DNA of 64,000 nucleotides from a bacterium (GTDB lineage Bacteria; Armatimonadota; Zipacnadia; Zipacnadales; UBA11051), in the NCBI GenBank assembly GCA_021372615.1, contig JAJFUB010000102.1:30420-94419 (forward strand). The letters are read 5' to 3'. The notes beneath the pieces are model-generated. The model had not been told where the DNA came from. It made no database searches and was given only the letters and a program-made list of their open reading frames with translations. Positions 36,001 to 44,150 of this stretch are shown one piece after another; within the stretch, counting starts at the first letter, position 1, and the number at the start of each line of letters is the position of its first letter. The position numbers and the translations under genes are program-made.

Positions 36001-36927
36001 GGCGTCTCCACGCCGATGATCTACCCCGACGGCTACGGCGACTACTTCTGCCCACAGTCCAGGGACTTCCGCGACGCGCTGAAGACCGGCTACACGAAGC
36101 TGGTGGAGAGCGCCGACTTCGGCGGGCTCTATCACGACTTCACCCACCCGTACATCTGCACCAACACGCGACACCACCCGGCCCCACACCTGAACACGGA
36201 CGGCGTGCTAGACATGATCCTGTGGGACCGGCAGTTCCTGGGGCCCGCCCGCGTCTTCTGCGGCCACACGGGCTGGGTGCCGGTGCTCTTCTTCCAGGAC
36301 CTCTGTACAGTGACGGCGATCTTCGAGGAGTACCCGTCCACGGAGCCGCTGCCGCTGCATCTGACCCCGGCCCAGGGGGAGTTCGTCAACGCCGCGCAGA
36401 TGACGCTCGTCAGCAGCTTCCTGTACCACGGGGCCGCCGCGCCGGGCGAGGAGGGCGGCTCAGCGCCCGCGCCGGAACTCGTGGACGCCTATCTCTCCCG
36501 CTGCGCGCTGACGGGCATCTTCCCGTGGGCGCATTCGGGCAACGTCGGCGCGGAGGGGATGTACGACCTGCCCGACCGACTGCGCCCGTGGCTGCGGCTC
36601 TTTGCCCTGCGGGGGAGCAGTGATCTGGGCACAATGCAGTTTCTGCCCTGGCACCGTCAGACGGCCGTGCAGTCCTCCAGCCCGTTCGTCCGAGCGGCGA
36701 CATACTGGAACCGGGACCGGGCGATCGTCGTGATCGCCAACTCGGAGTCGGGCCAGGAGCGGTCTTTCAGCCTCACGGTCCTGCCCGAACAGTTCGGCTG
36801 GCCGCAAACCAGCAAGCTCAGCCTCACGCCCACGAAGGACAGCGCAGCCCTGAAGCCGCTCGGCGGCAATCGCTTGGAGGGGATGCTGGGAGGGTTCGGC
36901 TGGGCGGCGTATGAGGTGAGGCGGTAG
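33022..36927 (+). CDS. Very large secreted protein, probably glycoside-hydrolase-like
   Basis: 1301 residues. A signal peptide (RMLLVSCLMLLMTSAALA) leads into beta-rich domains (about residues 30-500 and 520-760), then an alpha/beta barrel-like part (about 880-1190) with strands such as VTDILLGCG, VGIKMYPFDPF, GGLYHDFTHPYIC and GPARVFCGHTGW. A final beta domain ends in AYEVRR. The Asp of YHDFTHP sits where GH barrels often place a nucleophile or acid, but I cannot name a family. The GTG at 33022 has AGGAG 9 bases upstream and starts the signal peptide; an ATG at 33031 is an alternative. It probably degrades or remodels external polysaccharides. Confidence 0.65.
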   Translation: MSRMLLVSCLMLLMTSAALAQAPESQSIAGLNYETPHYQLRVFAAGHFAVKIGGSWMPGCICLNINGTPQYKQEALSHMASTVETTPDGRKMTVAGRLTPDFAFTQTLVMSPQAVELTYVVEALKTVQAKDISITAGPQLDQAKGLQVQIDAASGPREFIFPPTAPGLVGDVRSITWRNLSQRDARTTFVQAWKSSVAVSEKSATYTAILARDRELKQGDKLTGIMRFEALPIGEAVSLRRSFQDKLGFTRFGVSGLAGLLNNVRTDQGLLIQQLSINEDDVHQVQVGRGKVPSWGGVYVPAGQPGAFDITSRGKVVSDWEERVEARTLSPTVEEIHWSATRKSAANQQRLRVLMYVAQWLEQERNPYFIRLPDGTRRMDSQGDALWFGMPPQVTEAGLGPYRKLGQFPAGTEIVVPMLRRGELMTVRTHQPLEVDGFRFEIYFRGLWFEALDKTLPQLDFDVKVEKLPLKQVGPLTVCENPWSGAAGVRVGGMPLLEAEAAGADGKTASARWEWTSDRDGASGHLRAAGAPTVRLKLPEFLQGKPVTVQAQAGTARPFVMSTGRIGAVEKPIALQPGTDLSFAPTALERVTIRSAAAAQATLSKDEGGQALLTIAGKADEADVTVRYAPVTPGAPVAASPAPAGEHDTLTGLKAQTLANGDVVVSTPWWQVVHAKSNGGAIRSLTFANGSNQSVLREPIATSLSAGGDYTDVRDSNARLQIVESRPDYVKLLVTGKLLAANAEALCPFEHVYEYRPMLVRRTCRYLLGDRKVACTRLAVGSMTLSPSLDECASRREKERTTWGRAVFPGLAAFEEKSFSQYMCLFRRGVEGIDWLPASDLNQWQGFGGRKDAARYAICGTAEGAPQMVVEPLAQTDQPLELTGTLQFESYLSLPQVKRCLPRRNFVACLDTGQCTEQMLRLCADYGVTDILLGCGNTPGSFQLSDLKASQQAVQRARAVGIKMYPFDPFQLVNRRAPLWQQHEIMAREELRNGVSTPMIYPDGYGDYFCPQSRDFRDALKTGYTKLVESADFGGLYHDFTHPYICTNTRHHPAPHLNTDGVLDMILWDRQFLGPARVFCGHTGWVPVLFFQDLCTVTAIFEEYPSTEPLPLHLTPAQGEFVNAAQMTLVSSFLYHGAAAPGEEGGSAPAPELVDAYLSRCALTGIFPWAHSGNVGAEGMYDLPDRLRPWLRLFALRGSSDLGTMQFLPWHRQTAVQSSSPFVRAATYWNRDRAIVVIANSESGQERSFSLTVLPEQFGWPQTSKLSLTPTKDSAALKPLGGNRLEGMLGGFGWAAYEVRR

Positions 36928-37040
36928 GGTCGCGTGGGGCCGGACGTCGGGGACGGCCCAATGGCAGTATCGGTCTCGTGTGGTGCACTTGTGCAGGATA
37001 ACGCGCCCACCGCGTCCAATACGTTTGCACGGTGGAATGC

Positions 37041-37058
37041 TCCCGCCTTGCGGCGGGA
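37041..37058. repeat. Small hairpin upstream of the MBL-fold gene
   Basis: TCCCGCC-TTGC-GGCGGGA, a 7-bp perfect stem ending about 30 bases before the start codon at 37089. It may be one more short palindrome of the kind common in this window, or it may modulate translation of the downstream gene. Confidence 0.4.
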
Positions 37059-37088
37059 CTCCGCGACGGTCCCACAGGGGGTAATACC

Positions 37089-38447
37089 ATGGAACAGGTG
37101 TACGTCAATGCGGCCAGGCTGAACGTCCGTGCAGAGCCGAAGAGCACTTCGGCGCCCCTCAGCGACAGGCTGTGGGGGGACTGGCTGGGGGTGTTGGATC
37201 GACAAGGCGAGTGGCTGAAGGTCAAGGCAGGGCTGAAGACGGGCTGGGTGAGGGAGGCCGATACTCGCCCCGACCGGCTCCTGGAGCTGTACTTCATTGA
37301 TGTCGGACAGGGCGATGCCTGCCTCGTGCAGACGCCGGATGACCGCCGCCTGCTGGTTGACGCCGGCGCCAGTGACAATGCCTTCCGCTTCATCAAGTGG
37401 AAGTACGGGGGGCTGAAGGCGCCGCTGGCCTTCGACGCCCTCGTCGCCACTCACCCCGATGACGACCACTTCCACGGGTTCGCCAAGATCATCGACAACC
37501 CTAACATCGTGGGCTACACGTTCTACCACAATGGCATTGGCCGGTTCGCCAAGGCGGCGGGGTACAACACGCCTCTCGGGGAGGTCGTGGGCGAGCCGGG
37601 AAGCCGGGCCCTGAAGACGCTCTGCGGGTCCCTCGACGGCGCCGGCGGCCTATCCGAGCTGTGTGAGGCCGGCAAGCTGACACCGCAGTATGCAGCGTTA
37701 GTGCGGTCGCTGCAGAGCGCGACCGAGGCCGGTCGCTGCGGCGGCGTTTCCCGGCTCGGGCTCTCGCCGCAGGCCAAGCCGAAGTACCTCGAAGGGTACA
37801 GACCCACGGGCACTCAGCGCCTGGGGCTCCATGTCCTCGGCCCCGTCCTGTGCGGCAGTGGACGACTGCCCTGGTTCGACGACAGCCTGGGCGGCGGCAG
37901 CAAGACACGCAACGGCAACAGCATCATCTGCATGCTGGAGTACGGCAACGTACGTGTCCTGCTGGCAGGTGACACCAACGCCGCGTCGCAGGCCTATCTC
38001 CGCGAGGCTGCGGGCGCTGAGGCGTTCCGTGCTGACGTGCTCAAGTGCGGGCACCATGGCAGCGCGGACTTCGACCTGGCCTTCATCCAGGCTGTCAGGC
38101 CGGCGGTCAGCGTGATATCGTCGGGGGACAATGAGCAGTACTCACACCCGCGGGCGGACACGATCGGCGCGCTGGGGAAGTGCGGCTACGGCGATCGGCC
38201 GCTGGTGTTCTCCACCGAACTGGCCCGCTCGTACGGCCAGCTCGACGTAGCGGAGGCTACAACGGGGAGCCTGGACAAGCGCATTGAACGGTTGCGCGTC
38301 TACGGCATGATCCAACTGCGTACCGACGGGGAACGGGTCCTCATGGCCCAACGCATGGAGTCGCCGTCGCGCAGCGGCAACAGCCTCAAGCAGTGGGATG
38401 TCTACGAACTGAAGCGCGTGGGCGGCGGGCTGAAGATGGCGCCGTGA
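37089..38447 (+). CDS. SH3-domain plus ComEC-type metallo-beta-lactamase-fold hydrolase
   Basis: 452 residues. An N-terminal bacterial SH3 domain (YVNAARLNVRAEPKSTSAPL..GEWLKVKA..TGWV, residues about 3-55) is joined to a ComEC/Rec2-like MBL domain. The MBL motifs are LYFIDVGQGDACLV, LLVDAGA, THPDDDHFHG (metal site), VLLAGDTN and VLKCGHHGSADFDLAFIQAVRP with SHPR. ComEC MBL domains are linked to DNA uptake and nucleic-acid hydrolysis, but here there is no channel domain and no signal peptide, so it is a soluble stand-alone form. The ATG at 37089 lies just after a run of Gs. Function cannot be set from sequence alone. Confidence 0.82.
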   Translation: MEQVYVNAARLNVRAEPKSTSAPLSDRLWGDWLGVLDRQGEWLKVKAGLKTGWVREADTRPDRLLELYFIDVGQGDACLVQTPDDRRLLVDAGASDNAFRFIKWKYGGLKAPLAFDALVATHPDDDHFHGFAKIIDNPNIVGYTFYHNGIGRFAKAAGYNTPLGEVVGEPGSRALKTLCGSLDGAGGLSELCEAGKLTPQYAALVRSLQSATEAGRCGGVSRLGLSPQAKPKYLEGYRPTGTQRLGLHVLGPVLCGSGRLPWFDDSLGGGSKTRNGNSIICMLEYGNVRVLLAGDTNAASQAYLREAAGAEAFRADVLKCGHHGSADFDLAFIQAVRPAVSVISSGDNEQYSHPRADTIGALGKCGYGDRPLVFSTELARSYGQLDVAEATTGSLDKRIERLRVYGMIQLRTDGERVLMAQRMESPSRSGNSLKQWDVYELKRVGGGLKMAP

Positions 38448-38469
38448 CGCGGCTGTGAGAGCACACGAC

Positions 38470-38508
38470 GGGGCGCGCCCAGAGCCACGAGCGGCCTGGG
38501 CGCGCTCC
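38470..38508. terminator. Hairpin between convergent MBL-fold and SDR genes
   Basis: GGGGCGCGCCCAG (38470-38482) and CTGGGCGCGCTCC (38496-38508) pair at 12 of 13 positions, and the hairpin sits between two convergent stop codons. There is no T-tract. Confidence 0.5.
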
Positions 38509-38510
38509 GC

Positions 38511-39326
38511 TCACCACATCGTGAAGCCGCCGTCCACCGGCAGGTTGATGCCGGTGACATAGCCGGCGGCATCGGAGGCCAGGAAGACCACCGCGCCCTT
38601 GAGGTCCGTGCCGTCCTGCCCCATGCGGCCCAGCGGTGTCTGCTTGCTGTAGCGACGGATGAACTCCTCCGGCTGGCCGCGCTCGAAGCCCCCCGGCGAG
38701 ATGCTGTTGACCCGTACGCCGAACCGGCCGTTCTCGGCCGCCAGGTCGCGCGTGAAGCCCATGATCCCGCTCTTGGCGGCACTGTAGACGGTCATGTTCG
38801 GGACCATGTTGGGCGAGCCCTCATAGACCCAGCGGTCGCGGCCAACCATGCCGCTGATCGAGGCGATGGTGATGATCGAGCCGTGGCCCTGGGCCTTCAT
38901 GATCTGCAGCGCCGCGCGGCAGCACAGGAACGTCCCGCGCAGGTTGACCTCCGTCACGTAGTCCCAGTCGGACGCGGCCATCGTGTCGGTGGAGGTGCCG
39001 CCGGTGAGCTTCGCGCCGCCGGCGTTGCACACCAGCACGTCGAGGCGCCCGTACTCGGCCATGACCGCCGCGAACGCCGCCGCCACCGCCTCCTCATCCA
39101 CCACGTTGAGCCCCAGCGGCAGTACCCTCACGCCCAGGTACTCGCGTAGCTCGGCCGCCTTCGCTTCAGCCTTGGGCAGCTCGCGCGAGGTGATGACCAG
39201 ATCGGCCCCGGCGTCGCCGAGGGCCTCGGCCATGTCGAGCCCCAGGTTCTGGGCGCCGCCGGTCACCATCGCGACCTTGCCGGACAGGTCGAAGAGGTCC
39301 TTGATGTGCGGTCCGCGTCGGGCCAT
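38511..39326 (-). CDS. Short-chain dehydrogenase/reductase (gluconate 5-dehydrogenase-like)
   Basis: 271 residues, classical SDR. It has the cofactor site VTGGAQNLG (TGxxxGxG variant), NAGG, the catalytic Ser in IASISGM, YSAAK (Tyr and Lys) and the C-terminal SPGGFERG and GYVTGINLPVDGGFTMW. The N-terminal KDLFDLSGKVAMVTGG resembles gluconate/sugar-alcohol dehydrogenases; NAD versus NADP is uncertain. ATG 39326 is only 13 bases after the guaB stop on the same strand, so the two are probably co-transcribed. The open frame upstream within guaB is not part of this gene. Confidence 0.93.
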   Translation of the reverse strand: MARRGPHIKDLFDLSGKVAMVTGGAQNLGLDMAEALGDAGADLVITSRELPKAEAKAAELREYLGVRVLPLGLNVVDEEAVAAAFAAVMAEYGRLDVLVCNAGGAKLTGGTSTDTMAASDWDYVTEVNLRGTFLCCRAALQIMKAQGHGSIITIASISGMVGRDRWVYEGSPNMVPNMTVYSAAKSGIMGFTRDLAAENGRFGVRVNSISPGGFERGQPEEFIRRYSKQTPLGRMGQDGTDLKGAVVFLASDAAGYVTGINLPVDGGFTMW

Positions 39327-39339
39327 GCCTCTGTCTCCC

Positions 39340-40905
<1,566 letters not shown>

Positions 40906-41220
40906 CTACGACGTACAACCAGCAGCCGAAGCGGGCGGGAGGCCCTCGTCGAACGAGTCAGTGTTGGGATGGATGCCTCCATCCTCACCTACACCATGGC
41001 CGGCCGACCGCAGCGTCGGGTCTGTGACCGTCATGAACCACGTCCCGTATTCGGTGCCCTCGTCGCGGCAGTTGGCGAACTTCACCCACCCGCGCTGCGG
41101 CTGCGGCCGGTGGTCCCGGCAGCGCACCAGCACATTGGCGCGCTCGGTGCAGAAGTCGGCGATGTGAACCGGCAGCGTTCGGTCGCAGTCCACGCACTTC
41201 AGATAGCAGCAGTCGCACAT
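40906..41220 (-). CDS. Small cysteine-rich, probably zinc-binding protein
   Basis: 104 residues. The N-terminal half holds Cys-rich pairs (CDCC, CVDC, then FC and RC with RDH, and NC), consistent with one or two metal sites. The second half is acidic with a low-complexity end (DGGIHPNTDSFDEG). No family recognised. The start is ATG 41220 with a weak GGGAAG upstream. It sits upstream of guaB on the same strand, a gap of about 70 bases. It is probably a real gene because codon use matches its neighbours and the Cys spacing is regular, but this is a modest claim. Confidence 0.5.
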   Translation of the reverse strand: MCDCCYLKCVDCDRTLPVHIADFCTERANVLVRCRDHRPQPQRGWVKFANCRDEGTEYGTWFMTVTDPTLRSAGHGVGEDGGIHPNTDSFDEGLPPASAAGCTS

Positions 41221-41284
41221 CGTTGTCTTCCCGGATCACGGCTGTGCTCGCACTGGCGAAGCGGCGGGACTTGCCACGTGCCAC

Positions 41285-42124
41285 TCACAACTCCCCGACT
41301 TCGACCTCCCCCACGATCTCCAGGCCCTGCCAGATCAGTTCGCTGTACGCGGCTGGGTTGTTCAGCCAGTCAAAGCGATCCGGGTCCTCGAGCGCGGACA
41401 GCACCAGGGGCTTCTCGCGCGTGAGGCCCAATTCGGGCACTTCGCGCACGACGGCCCGGCGCAGCGGAGGCAGCGGCTTGGTGTACCTTGGGTTCTTCAC
41501 CCACCGGGGGGCGCCGTCGCCGTGCAGATAGTAGTATGCGAAGCCGACGGCCTCCTCGACCTTGCCGTACACCGACGAGAACCGGCTGGAGACCCAGTTG
41601 CTCATGACCATCGGCACCGTCAGCGTGTTGATTGTGACATGGCCGTAGTTCGGCGGCATGATCGCCTTGTCGCGGGGATTGGCTTCGAGGATGATGGCAT
41701 CCTCGACCTCCACTTCGTTCGGCCCCAGGTTGATGTCATTGACCTTCTGCAGCACATACAGAGCCTGACCGTCAATGATCTCGTAGACTTCGGGCCACGC
41801 GACGTCGCTGCCCGGCAGCAGCGGGTGGTAGTGGCCCGAGGTCTTCATGAACTCCCGCCCGAAGCGATCGTGGCGGAAGATGCTGATGTCATAGCGCAGG
41901 TCGTGGCTGGTCTTCAGGTACGGCGCGTCTTTGAGGCCGGTGTCGCGCATCATCCAGTAGATGATCTCGGGCAACTGGCAGTCGCGGTCGAGCAGCACGA
42001 GCCGCATCTGGTCGGCCAGGCGCGTGCCATAGAGCGGATCGCGCGCTTCCTTGCCGAAGGCGAAGTGCATCGCGTCGGGGTCGAGAAGCAGGGGCAGTCC
42101 GGCGATATCGCTGAGGTCCTTCAT
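41285..42124 (-). CDS. Cupin-type glucose-6-phosphate isomerase
   Basis: 279 residues. The metal-binding cupin core is clear: FMKTSGHYHPLLPGS, then WPEVYEIIDGQALYVLQK and NYGHVTINT. This matches the archaeal/bacterial PgiA-type cupin isomerase (PF06560) rather than the classical Pgi. It interconverts glucose-6-phosphate and fructose-6-phosphate, normally with Fe2+ or Mn2+. The first His pair and the Glu in PEVYE are the expected ligands. The next gene upstream on the same strand (42295-43197) encodes a ROK-type kinase, giving a short glucose-phosphorylation/isomerisation pair. ATG 42124 has GGAGG about 6 bases upstream; a GTG at 42136 is in frame. Confidence 0.9.
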   Translation of the reverse strand: MKDLSDIAGLPLLLDPDAMHFAFGKEARDPLYGTRLADQMRLVLLDRDCQLPEIIYWMMRDTGLKDAPYLKTSHDLRYDISIFRHDRFGREFMKTSGHYHPLLPGSDVAWPEVYEIIDGQALYVLQKVNDINLGPNEVEVEDAIILEANPRDKAIMPPNYGHVTINTLTVPMVMSNWVSSRFSSVYGKVEEAVGFAYYYLHGDGAPRWVKNPRYTKPLPPLRRAVVREVPELGLTREKPLVLSALEDPDRFDWLNNPAAYSELIWQGLEIVGEVEVGEL

Positions 42125-42247
42125 CCGTTCCTCCACAGCCCAGTAGTGCCAAAACGAGCACTCACATGCGGCCGGGGGCCGGGGCGAGTACTCTTGACCT
42201 CAGTTTACTCCTTCTGGGGGAATGCTGCAAGACGAAAGGCCACGTCA

Positions 42248-42284
42248 GGGCGGGGTGTCGGCGGAGCCGACAGGGACCCCGCCC
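42248..42284. repeat. GGCGGGGTGTC palindrome between isomerase and kinase genes
   Basis: Arms GGGCGGGGT (42248-42256) with ACCCCGCCC (42276-42284), and an inner stem GTCGGC/GCCGAC. The outer parts, GGCGGGGTGTC and GGGACCCCGCC, recur at 45901-45951 in inverted orientation. It probably belongs to the same group of interspersed palindromes. Confidence 0.7.
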
Positions 42285-42294
42285 CCGCCTGTCC

Positions 42295-43197
42295 CTAGGG
42301 ACCGTCGGGGGCCAGCAGCAACGCCGCCGCGCCGATGACGCCGGCGTCGTAGCCGAACTCGGCCTTGACGAGGGGCGTGGCGGCCGCGGCGGGCATGGCT
42401 GTGGCGGCGAAGGCCTCGCGGGCCGGGCCCAGGAAGATGTCTCCCAGGTCAGACACCCCGCCGCCGATGACGAAGATCCCCGGATCGAGCAGACTGGCCA
42501 GGTTCCCGGTGGAGACCCCGAGCCAGTGCCCCGCCTGCGCGACGACCTGGAGGGCCACCGGATCGCCCGCCAGCGCCCTCTCCCCCACTGCCCTGCCGGT
42601 CACATCACCCAGGCCCGCGGCGCGGCCTTCGCGGCCGATGGCGCCGCCGGAGCTGAGCGCCTCCAGGCAGCCGTGCTTGTCGCACGTGCATAGCGGCCCG
42701 CCCGGCACGACCACCGTGTGGCCGATCTCGCCGGCCGTGCTGTGGGCCCCATGGTGAATGCGCCCCCCGAGCAGCACCGCGCCGCCGATGCCGGTCCCGA
42801 CGTTGACGTACACCACGCTACCGCAGCCGCGCGCCGCACCGAACACCGTCTCCCCCAGGCCCCCGCAGTTCGCGTCATTGTCCATGAGCGTCGGCAGGCC
42901 GAACTCCTGCGCAAAGCGATCTCCGAGCTTCAGCCCCGGCGCCCAGCCCTCGACGTGGTGCGAGCGAACGATGCTCTGGTCGGCGAAGTTGACCGGGCCG
43001 CCAAAGCCCAGGCCGATGCCGACGGGGGTCTCGACCGCGGCCAGGAGGCGCCGTGTCATCTCGATGAGCAGGTCCGCCGCCGCGATGCCGTCCACCGGGG
43101 TACGCTCGCGCACCAGTTCCAGCACCTCGCCCGTGTCGGACACGAGCCCGACTGACAGATTGGTGCCGCCAATGTCCACGCCGATGGCTGTACGCAT
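42295..43197 (-). CDS. ROK-family sugar kinase (glucokinase-type)
   Basis: 300 residues. N-terminal phosphate-binding IGVDIGGTNLSVGLV, the mid motif MDNDANCGGLGE, the VNVGTGIGGAV loop, and the ROK zinc signature with GEIGHTVVV and CTCDKHGCLEAL. It likely phosphorylates glucose or a related sugar with ATP. A function as a repressor is unlikely because no HTH precedes the ROK domain. It stands next to the cupin isomerase gene on the same strand. Confidence 0.92.
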   Translation of the reverse strand: MRTAIGVDIGGTNLSVGLVSDTGEVLELVRERTPVDGIAAADLLIEMTRRLLAAVETPVGIGLGFGGPVNFADQSIVRSHHVEGWAPGLKLGDRFAQEFGLPTLMDNDANCGGLGETVFGAARGCGSVVYVNVGTGIGGAVLLGGRIHHGAHSTAGEIGHTVVVPGGPLCTCDKHGCLEALSSGGAIGREGRAAGLGDVTGRAVGERALAGDPVALQVVAQAGHWLGVSTGNLASLLDPGIFVIGGGVSDLGDIFLGPAREAFAATAMPAAAATPLVKAEFGYDAGVIGAAALLLAPDGP

Positions 43198-43223
43198 GTG
43201 CAGGTCTCCCGACCGCGACGGCT

Positions 43224-44120
43224 TCAGGGCAAGGCGCCGGCCAGCAGGGCCAGCGTCCCCACCGCGTAGTAGGCATACTCGATGTCGGCCTGTGCATCCC
43301 CCGCGTGGGCGCCAAAGCCCCCCTGCGCCCGGGCGCAGGACTTCACGAACCGCGCCACGCTCGCCACGTCAATGCGGTCCAGGCCGTCGAGGAACACAAG
43401 GGTCATCAGGGCCGTGAAGGTGCAGAGCAGGTCGGCCGGAAGGCCCCCATGGGACGAGAAGCCACCCGAGACGTCCTGCCGTGTGGCGAGGTAGGCCCGC
43501 GCGCGGGTGGCCGCCTCTGCGGGCAGGGCGTTCTCCAGCAGCAGGACGCCCACAGCGGCGCTCGTGCTGTTGGTCTGGGAGGGGCCGCCCGCCTCCTGGG
43601 CAAAGCCCCCGTCGGGCTGCCGCAGGGCGAGGAGGGCGGCGGTCGCCCGTTCGGCGTCGGGCATCTGCTCTCCCAGCAGGTCCAGGCTCAGCGCAGCCAG
43701 GAAGGTCGCATACGCCGTGGGGCCGCTGCCATCCCGACGGCCGTAGGCCCCCGCGCAAGCCCTCCGACGGGCGATCTCCTCGCGGCAGGCCTCCTCGTCC
43801 ACCGACAGGTCCAGGCCGTGCGCGGCGAGCAGGCGGCGACCATTGAGCAGAGAGAAGACATCCACCAACTCCCGCGGCGGCGCAACCCCCGACAGGAAGC
43901 CGGCGACGCGCGCCAGGGCGTCGGGCGGGGCGTCGAGGAGTGTCAGCAGACGCAACCCGAACTCGGTGTAGTACAGGTCCGACCCGCCACGCCGCCCGCC
44001 AAAGCCCCCGTCCGGCCGCTGAGAGGCGAGGGCGTACTGCAGCGCGGCATGGCGGAAGGCGGCGCTGAGCCCGCGCAGGCCCTCGGTCAGCATCTCGTCA
44101 ACGAGGTCGAGGTAGTGCAT
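43224..44120 (-). CDS. Prenyltransferase/squalene-oxidase-repeat (alpha-alpha barrel) protein
   Basis: 298 residues. It consists of repeats with G-GF or GGF motifs (RPDGGFGGRRGGSD, QPDGGFAQEAGG, VSGGFSSHGG, AQGGFGAHAGD), the hallmark of the terpenoid-cyclase/protein-prenyltransferase beta-subunit barrel. Its size is close to a type II geranylgeranyltransferase beta subunit, but bacterial homologues have no known prenyltransferase role and I see no complete zinc site. The gene precedes the DUF116/polyprenyl synthase fusion gene, so a terpenoid function is a reasonable guess. Confidence 0.72.
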   Translation of the reverse strand: MHYLDLVDEMLTEGLRGLSAAFRHAALQYALASQRPDGGFGGRRGGSDLYYTEFGLRLLTLLDAPPDALARVAGFLSGVAPPRELVDVFSLLNGRRLLAAHGLDLSVDEEACREEIARRRACAGAYGRRDGSGPTAYATFLAALSLDLLGEQMPDAERATAALLALRQPDGGFAQEAGGPSQTNSTSAAVGVLLLENALPAEAATRARAYLATRQDVSGGFSSHGGLPADLLCTFTALMTLVFLDGLDRIDVASVARFVKSCARAQGGFGAHAGDAQADIEYAYYAVGTLALLAGALP

Positions 44121-44150
44121 GGTCCCAGGGAGGGCAGGATGATGGGCGCG

